A stretch of 64,000 nt of DNA from Streptomyces sp. NBC_00154 (lineage in GTDB: Bacteria > Actinomycetota > Actinomycetes > Streptomycetales > Streptomycetaceae): positions 1,990,501-2,054,500 of the forward strand of contig NZ_JAPEMI010000001.1 in NCBI RefSeq assembly GCF_026342835.1. The letters are read 5' to 3'. Made by a program: the position numbers and the translations under genes. The notes beneath the pieces are model-generated. The model did no database searches. It was not told where the DNA came from and saw only the letters and a program-made list of their open reading frames with translations. Every line of letters starts with the position of its first letter. Position 1 is the first letter of the stretch. This document shows positions 1-8,920 of this stretch, piece after piece.

Positions 1-3000
1 GGCCGCAGCCCCGAGGACGTGGCGACGGCGAGCGAGGACGACCTGGACTACCTCTTCCGCCGGGCGTACGACCGGTACTGCGACCAGCGGGCCCTGATCG
101 GCACCCCGGAGAGCTGCGCCCCGCTCGTCGACGCCCTGCACAGGGCCGGGGCTGACGAGATCGCCGCGCTCGTCGACTTCGGGCTGCCCGAGGAGCGGAT
201 GCGGGCGGGGCTGGAACAGCTGGATCTGCTGCGGCGCCGCACCCGGGAGCGGAAGACGCCGGAGACGCAAGGGTCGAAAGAGGCACAGGGGCCGCAAGAG
301 GCACAGGACATCACCGCGCCCGCCACCTCCGCGCAGCGGCGGCTGTGGCTCGCGGCCCGGCTGCTCGGCAACTCCGCCGCGTACAACGAGACCCAGGCGG
401 TCCGCCTGCACGGCCGGCTCGACGAGTCCGCCCTCCGGGTCGCCCTGGACGGGCTGGTCGCCCGCCATGCCGGGCTGCGGACCGTGTTCCGGGCCGGCAG
501 CGGCGACGAGACCGTGGTCCAGGTCGTCAGGCCCGGGCTGCGCATCCCGCTCCTGGTGACGGACGCCCGGGCGCAGTCCCCCGACGGGGCCGACCGGACG
601 ATCGCGGCGGCGCTCGCCGAGGAGAGCGGGCGCGGGTACGACTTGGCCGCGGGACCGCTGTTCACACCCCGGCTGATCCGGCTCGCGGACGACGACCAGG
701 TGCTGCTGCTCGGCATGCACCACATCGTCACCGACGCCCACTCCGCGGGGCTGATGACGAATGACCTGGAGGAGCTGTACCGGGCGGCGGTGGAGAACCG
801 TGCGCCGGTCTTCGCACGGCCTGCCGGCACGACGGCCGGTGCACCGGAACCGCCCCGGGACCCGGCCGATCTCACGTGGTGGCGCGAGCAGTTGGGCGAG
901 AAGCCACCGGTGCTCGAGCTGCCCACCGACCGGCCGCGCGAGCGCCGGGTCGCGGGGCGCGGCAGGGCGGTGGCCGTACGGGTCGACCAGGAGCGGACCG
1001 TGCGGTGGCAGGAGTGGAGCGGGGAGCAGGGCGCCACACTGTTCGCGACGCTGTGCACGGCATGGCAGCTGGTGCTGCGCGGGCGGTCGGGGCAGGACGA
1101 GTTCGTGCTCGGGTCCACCTTCGGGCGGCGCACCCCCGAGACCCGGGACACGGTCGGCTTCCATGTGGCGCTGCTGCCGCTGCGGGTGTCGCTGCCGGAC
1201 GGTACGGACGCTGCCGATGCGGTACGGGCCACCGGGCGCGCCCTGCGCGAGGCGGACGAGCGGCAGCTGGTCGACCTGGACGCCCTGCTCGTCGGGGCGC
1301 ACCCGGACCCGGGCAACCCGCGCCCCCTGATCACCGTGTCGGTGGACCTGGACAACGAGACGCTGTCGCGGATCGACCTGCCGGGACTGCGGGCCGAGGA
1401 GGTGCCCGCCGGGACGGAGTCCGCCCCGCTGGAACTGGCCCTGATGGCGACGCGTACCGCATCGGGCCTGCGGCTGCGGCTGCGCTACGACGCGGATCTG
1501 TTCGACGCGGGGACGGCACGCGGGTATCTCGACGAGCTGGTCGGGACGCTGGAGTCGATGACGGGAGGTGGCAGGGCCACCGGGGACGAACCACCGCGCT
1601 CCACCGCGGACGCGCTCCGGGACGTCTGGGAGTCCGTCCTCGACGTCCGCGGCTTCCCCGCCGAGACCAACTTCTTCGACCTCGGCGGCAATTCGATCAC
1701 CGCGATCCGCCTGGTCAACCGGGTGCGGGACGCGCTCGGTGTCGACTATCCGATGGCGGACTTCTTCTCCGACGCCACGCTGCGGGCGATGACCGACCAG
1801 CTCGCGCCCGAGCCCGCACCCCCCGGGGAGGACGTCGAGATCGTCGACCGAGCGCCGGTCAGCGACCAGCAGGCCCGGATGATCGCCGGACACCACTCCG
1901 TACCGCACTCCGAGTTGTGGAACATCCCGACCCGGATCACCTTCACCGGCGCGCTGGACGTGCCGGCCCTGCGGTCCGCGCTCACCGAGCTGCTGGCCCG
2001 GCACCACTCCCTGCGGACCCGGTTCGTCGAGGAGAACGCGTCCTGGTGGCAGGAAGTCGTCGCCGCGCAACCCGTCGATCTGCCCGTCGAGGACCTCACC
2101 GGCCTGCCGCCGGGCCAACGGCGGCCCCGGGCGGATGAGTTGTGCCGCGAAACCGCCACGACCGCGTTCGACCTCTCGCAGCCCGCGCTTCCCGGTCTGC
2201 GGCTGCTGCGCGTCGAGGAGGACCGCTGGGCGCTGATGTTCGTCCTGCACCACATCACCGCCGACGGCTGGTCCCTGTCGCTCCTGCTCGCCGAGATCGC
2301 CGCGCTGTACACCGCGGCGGCGAAGGGAGTTCCGCACACCCTCGACCCGCCGGGCTCGCAGGTCACGGAGTACGCCCGATGGCAGCGCGCCCAGGACGAC
2401 CCGGAGACCGAGGCCCGCCGGGCCGCTTACTGCGCCGCGTACCTCGACGGAGTGCCGTCCCGGGTGCCCGTACCGACCGACCGTCCCCGGCCCGAGCAGC
2501 TCAGCGGGCTCGGCGACACGATCCGCGGCCGGGCGTCGGGGGCGGTGCGGGCGGCCGTCGAGATGTTCGCCGGGGCTGTTCACACCACCCCGTTCGCGGT
2601 GGCGGCCACGGCGCTCGGAGTGTTTCTGACCAGGCTCTCCGGGGAGCCGGACATTCTGCTGAGCGTCCCGTACGCCAACCGTCAGGGCACCGCCTTCGAA
2701 TCGCGCGTCGCCATGACGTCGACGGCGGTGATGGTCCGCGTACGACAGGATTCGGCCAATCTCGGGACCACCTGTGCCGAGCTGACGGCGCGCACCGGGG
2801 CGGGGGCGATGGGGGCGATGGCGCACGTGCTGCCGACGGCCCGGATCATGCAGACGATGCGCGATGCGGGCGCCGACGACGTGCCGGACCGGGTGCCGCA
2901 TGTGCTCGCCTTCCAGAACTCCCTCGACACGGACATCGAGATCCCCGGTCTGGGCGTCGAGGTGGAGGATCTGGCACCGCCTCTTTCACGCAGCGAGCTG

Positions 3001-3258
3001 TGCTTCGGGCTTGCGCCGTGCCGGGACCGTACGAAGGGTTATCGGACGTTCCTGGAGTACTCCGCCGACCTGTGGAACCGGGAGACAGCTGAAGAGCTCC
3101 TCAGCTCGTACATCGAGCTGCTCGAGGAGTTCTGCGCCCGGCCGGACCGCCCGGTCCGGGAACTGCTGCTCCCGTCGTCCCCGTCACCCACGCCCTCGAA
3201 GCCCTCACCCCCACCCTCACCCTCGAAAGCGAACAGCGGAAAGGCGGACGCCGTATGA
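1..3258 (+). CDS. NRPS, 5' truncated: monooxygenase end-C-PCP-C
   Basis: Nonribosomal peptide synthetase whose frame is open from the first base, so the true start lies outside the window; the GTG at 19 falls inside a domain. The first 75 or so residues (GTPESC near 100-117, then a DEIAALVDFG-type stretch to about 183) resemble the C-terminal end of the MupA/Atu3671-type luciferase-like monooxygenases found embedded in NRPSs. A condensation domain follows with HH at 718-723 reading HHIVTDAHS, so the active-site His and Asp remain but the usual Gly after Asp is Ala. Next is a carrier domain (LGGNS, phosphopantetheine Ser at about 1693), then a second C domain with a canonical HHITADG at 2248-2268. 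The end is a Ser/Pro-rich tail. The stop overlaps the next start by 4 bases. It probably condenses a residue brought by the A-PCP protein further down. Family is certain; product unknown. Confidence 0.93.
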   Translation, partial: GRSPEDVATASEDDLDYLFRRAYDRYCDQRALIGTPESCAPLVDALHRAGADEIAALVDFGLPEERMRAGLEQLDLLRRRTRERKTPETQGSKEAQGPQEAQDITAPATSAQRRLWLAARLLGNSAAYNETQAVRLHGRLDESALRVALDGLVARHAGLRTVFRAGSGDETVVQVVRPGLRIPLLVTDARAQSPDGADRTIAAALAEESGRGYDLAAGPLFTPRLIRLADDDQVLLLGMHHIVTDAHSAGLMTNDLEELYRAAVENRAPVFARPAGTTAGAPEPPRDPADLTWWREQLGEKPPVLELPTDRPRERRVAGRGRAVAVRVDQERTVRWQEWSGEQGATLFATLCTAWQLVLRGRSGQDEFVLGSTFGRRTPETRDTVGFHVALLPLRVSLPDGTDAADAVRATGRALREADERQLVDLDALLVGAHPDPGNPRPLITVSVDLDNETLSRIDLPGLRAEEVPAGTESAPLELALMATRTASGLRLRLRYDADLFDAGTARGYLDELVGTLESMTGGGRATGDEPPRSTADALRDVWESVLDVRGFPAETNFFDLGGNSITAIRLVNRVRDALGVDYPMADFFSDATLRAMTDQLAPEPAPPGEDVEIVDRAPVSDQQARMIAGHHSVPHSELWNIPTRITFTGALDVPALRSALTELLARHHSLRTRFVEENASWWQEVVAAQPVDLPVEDLTGLPPGQRRPRADELCRETATTAFDLSQPALPGLRLLRVEEDRWALMFVLHHITADGWSLSLLLAEIAALYTAAAKGVPHTLDPPGSQVTEYARWQRAQDDPETEARRAAYCAAYLDGVPSRVPVPTDRPRPEQLSGLGDTIRGRASGAVRAAVEMFAGAVHTTPFAVAATALGVFLTRLSGEPDILLSVPYANRQGTAFESRVAMTSTAVMVRVRQDSANLGTTCAELTARTGAGAMGAMAHVLPTARIMQTMRDAGADDVPDRVPHVLAFQNSLDTDIEIPGLGVEVEDLAPPLSRSELCFGLAPCRDRTKGYRTFLEYSADLWNRETAEELLSSYIELLEEFCARPDRPVRELLLPSSPSPTPSKPSPPPSPSKANSGKADAV

Positions 3259-4565
3259 CGCCGGCCCCCCACCCCAGTCACCGCAGTCACACCGACGACC
3301 TGCTCTCCTTCATCCGGGCCAGCCCGTCCCCGTACCACGCGGTGGCGAGCGCCATCCAACGGCTGGAGAAGGCCGGCTTCCGCGAGCTGCACGGTACGGA
3401 CGACTGGACGGGCACGACCGGCGGCAGCTTCGTCGCCCGCGGCGGCGCCCTGATCGCCTGGTACGTCCCCGAGGACGCCCCGGCGCACACCCCGTTCCGG
3501 ATCGTCGGCACCCACACCGACTCGCCGAACCTGCGGATCAAGCCCACCCCCGACACGGGCTCGGCGGGCTGGCGCCAGATCGCCGTGGAGATCTACGGCG
3601 GGGTCCCGCTCAACACCTGGCTCGACCGCGACCTGGGCGTCTCCGGGCGGCTCGCGCTGCGCGGGCCCGGCGGCACGACCGAGTCGCGGCTCGTCCAGAT
3701 CGACGAACCGCTTCTGCGGGTCCCGCAGTTGGCCATCCACCTGGACCGTTCCGTCAACGAGGGGCTGGCGCTCGACCGGCAGCGTCATGTCGCCCCCCTG
3801 TGGGCGCTCGGCGCGCCCGAGGAGGGTGCGCTGCTGCGCCGCGTGGCGGCGGCCGCCGAGGTGGACCCGGACGAGGTGCTCGGCTGGGACCTGATGCTGC
3901 ACGACGTCCAGCCGCCCGGATATCTGGGCGCGGAGCGGGAGTTCGTCGTCTCGTCACGGCTGGACAACCTGGTGTCGGTGCACGCCGGCGTCACCGCCCT
4001 GGCCGGCGCGGCGACGGGAGCCGAGCCGCCCTCGTACATCCCCGTCCTGGCGGCCTTCGACCACGAGGAGGTCGGCAGCGGATCCGAGACGGGTGCGCAG
4101 AGCCCCATGCTGGAGCGGGTCCTGGGCCGCTCCGTCACCGCGCGCGGTGGCAGCTCGGAGGACTGGTCGCGGGCGGTGTCGGGGGCCTTCTGCGTCTCCG
4201 CCGACATGGCGCACGCGGTGCACCCCAACTACGCGGAGCGGCACGACCCGGACCACCACCCGCTGCCCAACGGCGGGCCGACGATCAAGGTCAACGTCAA
4301 TCAGCGGTACGCCACCGACAGCACCGGGATGGCCGTGTTCGCGGCCGCGTGCGAGCGGGCGGGTGCGCCGTGGCAGCCGTTCGTCTCCAACAACGCGATG
4401 CCGTGCGGTACGTCGATCGGTCCGCTCACCGCGGCCCGGCTGGGGGTCGCGACGGTCGATGTAGGGGTGCCGGGACTCTCCATGCACTCGGCGCGCGAGC
4501 TGTGCGGGGCGGACGACCCGGCGTATCTGGCCGCCATCCTGGGCGCGTTCGTGACGTCCGGCTGA
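3255..4565 (+). CDS. M18 family aminopeptidase in the NRPS operon
   Basis: A 436-residue metallo-aminopeptidase of the M18 (aspartyl aminopeptidase) family, a dinuclear-zinc cytosolic enzyme that removes N-terminal residues. Visible family motifs are GTHTDSP (His87), a DNL block, DHEEVGS at about 269-275, a conserved ADMAHAVHPNY block, CGTS and MHSARE near the end, so it looks catalytically intact and full length. Its ATG overlaps the stop of the upstream NRPS gene, which indicates translational coupling. Most streptomycetes carry a housekeeping M18 enzyme; a copy fused into an NRPS operon suggests peptide maturation, precursor supply or self-protection, but this is inference. It could also be a housekeeping gene captured by the operon. 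Confidence 0.92.
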   Translation: MTPAPHPSHRSHTDDLLSFIRASPSPYHAVASAIQRLEKAGFRELHGTDDWTGTTGGSFVARGGALIAWYVPEDAPAHTPFRIVGTHTDSPNLRIKPTPDTGSAGWRQIAVEIYGGVPLNTWLDRDLGVSGRLALRGPGGTTESRLVQIDEPLLRVPQLAIHLDRSVNEGLALDRQRHVAPLWALGAPEEGALLRRVAAAAEVDPDEVLGWDLMLHDVQPPGYLGAEREFVVSSRLDNLVSVHAGVTALAGAATGAEPPSYIPVLAAFDHEEVGSGSETGAQSPMLERVLGRSVTARGGSSEDWSRAVSGAFCVSADMAHAVHPNYAERHDPDHHPLPNGGPTIKVNVNQRYATDSTGMAVFAAACERAGAPWQPFVSNNAMPCGTSIGPLTAARLGVATVDVGVPGLSMHSARELCGADDPAYLAAILGAFVTSG

Positions 4566-4598
4566 CCCTCCCGTACACCCGAGACCGGAAGAGAGACC

Positions 4599-5306
4599 GT
4601 GGAAGAGACTGTCCTGATCTGCCTGCCCTTCGCCGGGGCGGGTGCGTCGTTCTTCACGCCGTGGCAGGGGCAGGCCCCGGCGGGGCTGACGATCCTGCCG
4701 GTGCAGCTGCCGGGCCGGGAGAAGCGGTTCGCCGAGCCCGCGTACACCTCGGCGGCCGAGGCCGTGGACGATGCGTACGCCCAGGTCACCGCCGCGCTCG
4801 GGGGCACGGGCCGACGCGTGGCCGTGTTCGGGCACAGCATGGGCGCGGTACTCGCGTACGAGCTGGCGCACCGGCTCGAACGCGAGCCCGGGATCCGTCT
4901 CGAAGCGCTCTTCGTCAGCGGCTCGCCCGGTCCGTGGACCGCCCGCACCGACCGGGCGGGCGGGCTGCCGGAGGACGAGTTCGTCGCACGGGTGAAGAGC
5001 TTCGCCGGGTACGCACATCCGGCGCTGGAGAACCCGGAGATGCGGGAGCTGCTGCTGCCGTCGCTCCGGGCCGACGTACAGCTGCACGAGAGCTACCGGC
5101 CGGCCTCCGAGCGGCCGCTGACCGTGCGCGTCGTCTCGGTCCGCGGGCGTGCGGACACGCTCGTCGCTGCGGCCGGCGCTGCCGAGTGGGGGTGGGCGAC
5201 GAGCGGGAAGCTGAGCGTCGCCGAGCTGGACGGCGGGCACATGTATCTGGCCGACCGGCCGGACGCGCTGCTGGAACTGATCGCCGCCGAACTGGGCGAG
5301 GGATGA
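4599..5306 (+). CDS. Type II thioesterase of the NRPS cluster
   Basis: A 235-residue alpha/beta hydrolase of the GrsT/TycF type II thioesterase family. These stand-alone editing enzymes release wrongly loaded or stalled acyl groups from carrier domains. The nucleophile elbow reads GHSMG (Ser80), the early FAGAGAS stretch is typical of the family, and the catalytic His is in DGGHMY (His214). The gene lies 33 bases after the aminopeptidase and its stop overlaps the start of the SDR gene (ATGA), so it belongs to the same transcript. No separate chain-releasing TE domain is visible in the NRPS parts in this window, so this protein could also help release, although editing is the usual role. Confidence 0.93.
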   Translation: MEETVLICLPFAGAGASFFTPWQGQAPAGLTILPVQLPGREKRFAEPAYTSAAEAVDDAYAQVTAALGGTGRRVAVFGHSMGAVLAYELAHRLEREPGIRLEALFVSGSPGPWTARTDRAGGLPEDEFVARVKSFAGYAHPALENPEMRELLLPSLRADVQLHESYRPASERPLTVRVVSVRGRADTLVAAAGAAEWGWATSGKLSVAELDGGHMYLADRPDALLELIAAELGEG

Positions 5307-6148
5307 CGACGAGCGGCGGAACCGGGCGGCTGGCCGGGCGGACCGCGCTGATCACGGGTGCGGCACGCGGGCTCGGCAGGGCCTGCGCACTGACGTTCGC
5401 CCGCGAGGGCGCGGATCTGGTGCTGCTCGATGTGGCGGGCCCGCTGCCCGGCGTCCCGTATCCGCTGGGTTCGGCGAGCCAGCTCGCGTACACGGCGGAG
5501 CTCTGCCGCGATGCGGGCTCCGCCGTGCTGACCCGGCAGGCGGACGTGCGGGATCTCGGCGCGCTGGAGGCGGCGGCGGACGATGCGGAGGAGCGCTTCG
5601 GGCGGATCGACGTCCTCGTCAACAACGCGGGGATCGCAGCCCCTTCGGGCCGTTCCGCACACGAGATCACCGAGCCCGAGTGGCAGCTGGTGATCGATGT
5701 GGACCTCGGCGGTGCCTGGCGGGCGATCCGGGCCGTCGGCGGGCGGATGACCGCGCAGGGCTCCGGCTCCATCGTCAACATCGCGTCGACGGCGGGCCTG
5801 GTCGGCTACCGGAACTTCGCCGGTTACGTCGCCGCCAAGCACGGCCTCGTCGGGCTGACCAAGGCCGTCGCACTGGACTACGCGCCGCGCAAGGTGCGGG
5901 TGAACGCGGTGTGCCCCGGGTCGGTGCGGGACGACGAGGCGATGGAGGGCCGGATGCTCGCGGAGATCGCCCGGTCGCTGGAGGTGCCGGTCGCCGAGCA
6001 CGAGGAGACGTTCGTCCAGGCGCAGCCGATGAACGCACTCGTCGAGCCGCAGGATGTCGCGGACGCTGCGCTCTGGCTGGCGTCGGACGAGTCGCGTCAG
6101 GTGACGGGAAGCGTGTTGACGGTCGACGGCGGATTCACGACGCGCTGA
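5303..6148 (+). CDS. SDR family oxidoreductase
   Basis: A 281-residue classical short-chain dehydrogenase/reductase. The N-terminal nucleotide-binding motif TGAARGLG, the NNAG motif, an Asn-Ile-Ala-Ser active-site strand and the YxxxK pair (Tyr175, Lys179) are all present. Between the second strand and helix there is an insertion with VPYPLG, a feature of the mycofactocin-coupled SDR branch, in which NAD may be tightly held; this assignment rests on the short motif only. The ATG overlaps the thioesterase stop, which places it in the NRPS operon as a likely tailoring enzyme acting on a hydroxy or keto group of the product or of a precursor. Confidence 0.9.
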   Translation: MTTSGGTGRLAGRTALITGAARGLGRACALTFAREGADLVLLDVAGPLPGVPYPLGSASQLAYTAELCRDAGSAVLTRQADVRDLGALEAAADDAEERFGRIDVLVNNAGIAAPSGRSAHEITEPEWQLVIDVDLGGAWRAIRAVGGRMTAQGSGSIVNIASTAGLVGYRNFAGYVAAKHGLVGLTKAVALDYAPRKVRVNAVCPGSVRDDEAMEGRMLAEIARSLEVPVAEHEETFVQAQPMNALVEPQDVADAALWLASDESRQVTGSVLTVDGGFTTR

Positions 6149-6177
6149 GGCGCACCCCTACGAGGAGGAGGACACCG

Positions 6178-8868
6178 GTGCCAACTGCCGCCCATACGCT
6201 GACGGTCCGCCTGCCACTGGGCGCGACGGACGACGGCCCGGTCGCGACCGCACTCGCGACGGCGTCGAAGCGGTGGTGGCCGGACGGCCCGCACCCCCGG
6301 CTGTGGACCGAGACCGTCCCGGCACCGGCGGACTCGGCAAGGGCAGCCCGCCGCCGCGAGACGGAGACCCGGCGCCCGCTCGGACCGGGGCAGCTGCTGC
6401 GGGTGCTGCTGCTGCGGTACGAGGAGGAGGGCGCGGGTGAGTCCGGGGGCGGGTCGGCGGGCGGGAGCGCGTCCGCCCCTGCGACCGGCGCCACGGACAA
6501 CCTCGCGGGCACCCGCGCAGGCGGGACCGCGGGCGACCTCGCAGGCGCCCCCGCAGGCGGGACCGCGCAGGGCGCCGTGCGGCCGCCCGTGCCGCGTCCC
6601 GGTGATCTCGTCCTCGTCGCCGATCCGGCCGCGTTGGACGCGACCTCGCTCCGGCTGATCTCTCGCGTGCTCTGCGGGGAGGTCGGGCCGGAGGAGGTAC
6701 GGGCGGCGGAGCACTCCCCCGCAGCGCATCCCGCCCGTGTCCCCGGCCCCGACGCCCTGCGGCGCGCCGCCGCCACCGCACTCGTGCTCGGACGGTACGA
6801 GGGCAGGTCGTCCGTGCGCGTGGCCGTGCCCGTATCGGCGCCCGACCGGCCTGGGAACACCCTTGGCGCGTTCGACGGCCGGGCCGTGCTCGAGGCCGAC
6901 CTGTCCGAGGGCCGCACGGTCGGGGACCTCCTCGCCACTCCCCTCAGTCCCCCGGGCGACGAAGCCGTCGACGAGTCCGCCCCTGCCGAGCGCCATGTCG
7001 CCCGCGTACAGGACCAGTTGGCCACGGTGCCGCCCGGGACCCCCCTCATCGACCTCGTCCTGCTCGACGAGACGGAGTCCGCCGAGCAGCTCGCCCTCGG
7101 CCGCCCGCCCCGCTCGGCCGTCCCACCGTCCCGCCCTTCCCACCGCATCGACGAAGCCTTCGCGGACCAGGTCGCTCTGCGCCCCGAGGCGCCCGCCCTG
7201 ACCTGCGGCGAGCGCACCCTGACCTACCGGGAGCTGGACTCCCGCGCCGACGAACTGGCCGCCGGGCTGCGTGCCCGGGGCGTCCGGCCCGGTGACCATG
7301 TGGGTCTCTGCCTGCCCCGCTCGACGGACCTCGTCGCGATGATGCTCGCCGTCCTCAAGGCGGACGCGATCTACGTACCGCTGGATCCGGATCACCCCGC
7401 GGACCGCCGCGCCCGCACCGCCGAGGACGCCGGTCTGCGGCTGACGGTGGAGGACACCGCCCCCCTCACCGGCCACCCGGCCGACCACCGGGCCCCCACC
7501 GCCCGGCCCGCCACCGCCCCGGCGTACGTCATCCACACCTCCGGCTCGACCGGCCGCCCCAAGGGTGTCGTCGTGCCGCACAGCAATGTCCTCGCCCTCA
7601 TCGACGCCACTCGCGACGACTTCGCTCTCGGCCCCGGCGACACGTGGACGCTCTTCCACTCCAGCGCCTTCGACTTCTCCGTCTGGGAGATCTGGGGCGC
7701 CCTGCTGACCGGCGCCCGGCTGGTCGTCGTCGACTACTGGGTCTCCCGCTCCCCTGCCGACTTCCACGCCCTGCTCGTACGGGAGGGGGTCACCGTTCTC
7801 AGCCAGACCCCGTCCGCATTCACCCAGCTCATGGCCGCCGACCGGGAGCACGGGGAACGCCGGGGCCGGGGAACGCCGCTCGCCCTGCGCCTGGTCGTCC
7901 TCGGCGGCGAACCGCTGGACGCCCGCCCGCTGCGCGACTGGTTCGACCGCCACCCCGAGGACCGCTGCCGGCTGGTCAACATGTTCGGCATCACCGAGAC
8001 GACGGTCCATGTGACGGCGCAGACGGTGACCCGGCGCACGGCGTTGTCCGGGTCCCGCTCGGTGGGGCGTCCGCTGCCCGGCTGGTACGTGTACGTGCTC
8101 GACGCCCGGGGCAGGCCGGTCCCGCCCGGGGCACCCGGCGAGATCCATGTCGGCGGCGCCGGGGTCGCGACGGGGTACCTGGGCCGCCCGGGCCTGACCG
8201 GGCAGCGCTTCGTACCCGACCCGTGGCACGGCGGACGGATGTACCGCAGCGGCGATCTGGGCCGGCTGCTCCCGGACGGCACCCTGGAGCATCTGGGCCG
8301 GATCGACAGCCAGGTGAAGGTGCGCGGCTTCCGGATCGAGCTGGACGAGATCCGTCACGTGCTGCTGGCCGATCCGTCCGTGACCGCGGCGGCGGTGACG
8401 GTTTCCGGGGACGCGTTCCTCGATGCGGCGGGTGTGCGGATCGATGCGTACGTGGTTCTGGCGGCGGACCCGGTCGGCACGGCCGACGACATACGCCGGC
8501 GGGCCGCGAAGCTGCTGCCGGAGCACATGCTGCCCGCGTCGGTGACCGCCCTGCCGCGGCTCCCGCTCACCCCGAACGGCAAGCTGGACCCGTCCCGGCT
8601 GCCCGCCCCGACGGCCCCGGCCGACGCCCCGGCCGGCACCGCTGCCCCCGCCGCGGCCGACCCCTTCGCCGAACTTACCGGAATCTGGGAGTCCGTCCTC
8701 GGCGTGCCGGTCGGCCCCGACGACAACTTCTTCGATCTGGGCGGCAATTCGCTCTACGCGATCCGTCTCGCCACCGCGATGCGGGAGCGCGGGCTGCCTC
8801 CGGTGGCGCTGCGGCGGCTCTATCTGTCACCGACGGTCCGGTCCCTCAGCGAGGCGGTGGACGAGTGA
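6178..8868 (+). CDS. NRPS: degenerate C-like region, A domain (Thr-like code), PCP
   Basis: An 896-residue NRPS module. The GTG at 6178 is chosen because it follows a purine-rich GAGGAGGAG stretch. Roughly the first 320 residues look like the C-terminal half of a condensation domain, but no HHxxxDG is found, and a low-complexity insert with two 12-residue repeats interrupts it. The adenylation domain has all core motifs, including SGSTGRPKG near 7540, the TETT motif near 7995 and the A10 lysine. Reading the ten pocket positions by hand gives D-F-W-S-V-G-M-V-H-K, very close to published threonine codes. A carrier domain follows with phosphopantetheine Ser at 8749. It probably activates Thr and hands it to a C domain of the first NRPS. 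Last gene of the cluster on this strand. Confidence 0.93.
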   Translation: MPTAAHTLTVRLPLGATDDGPVATALATASKRWWPDGPHPRLWTETVPAPADSARAARRRETETRRPLGPGQLLRVLLLRYEEEGAGESGGGSAGGSASAPATGATDNLAGTRAGGTAGDLAGAPAGGTAQGAVRPPVPRPGDLVLVADPAALDATSLRLISRVLCGEVGPEEVRAAEHSPAAHPARVPGPDALRRAAATALVLGRYEGRSSVRVAVPVSAPDRPGNTLGAFDGRAVLEADLSEGRTVGDLLATPLSPPGDEAVDESAPAERHVARVQDQLATVPPGTPLIDLVLLDETESAEQLALGRPPRSAVPPSRPSHRIDEAFADQVALRPEAPALTCGERTLTYRELDSRADELAAGLRARGVRPGDHVGLCLPRSTDLVAMMLAVLKADAIYVPLDPDHPADRRARTAEDAGLRLTVEDTAPLTGHPADHRAPTARPATAPAYVIHTSGSTGRPKGVVVPHSNVLALIDATRDDFALGPGDTWTLFHSSAFDFSVWEIWGALLTGARLVVVDYWVSRSPADFHALLVREGVTVLSQTPSAFTQLMAADREHGERRGRGTPLALRLVVLGGEPLDARPLRDWFDRHPEDRCRLVNMFGITETTVHVTAQTVTRRTALSGSRSVGRPLPGWYVYVLDARGRPVPPGAPGEIHVGGAGVATGYLGRPGLTGQRFVPDPWHGGRMYRSGDLGRLLPDGTLEHLGRIDSQVKVRGFRIELDEIRHVLLADPSVTAAAVTVSGDAFLDAAGVRIDAYVVLAADPVGTADDIRRRAAKLLPEHMLPASVTALPRLPLTPNGKLDPSRLPAPTAPADAPAGTAAPAAADPFAELTGIWESVLGVPVGPDDNFFDLGGNSLYAIRLATAMRERGLPPVALRRLYLSPTVRSLSEAVDE
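6499..6570 (+). repeat. Two tandem 36-bp coding repeats
   Basis: Two consecutive 12-residue units of the form (N/D)LAG-xx-AGGTA-x lie within the low-complexity insert of the A-PCP protein. The unit sits where a condensation domain would carry its active-site loop, so it is more likely a flexible linker than a folded part. Confidence 0.7.
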
Positions 8869-8906
8869 CGGCGCGGTGGCCGCATCGCGCGACCGCCCCG
8901 CCGTCA
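8866..8906. terminator. Hairpin between convergent NRPS and SGNH genes
   Basis: TGACGGCG at 8866-8873 pairs with CGCCGTCA at 8899-8906, with further inner pairing (gcggt with accgc). It starts on the NRPS stop codon and lies in the 52-base gap between convergent genes. No T-run follows, which is common for Streptomyces terminators. Confidence 0.5.
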
Positions 8907-8920
8907 TGCGCCCTGCGGCC

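Noticed and set aside
97..183. N-terminal docking domain of the first NRPS
   Set aside because: The motif order fits the end of a luciferase-like monooxygenase domain, and the frame is open from the window edge.
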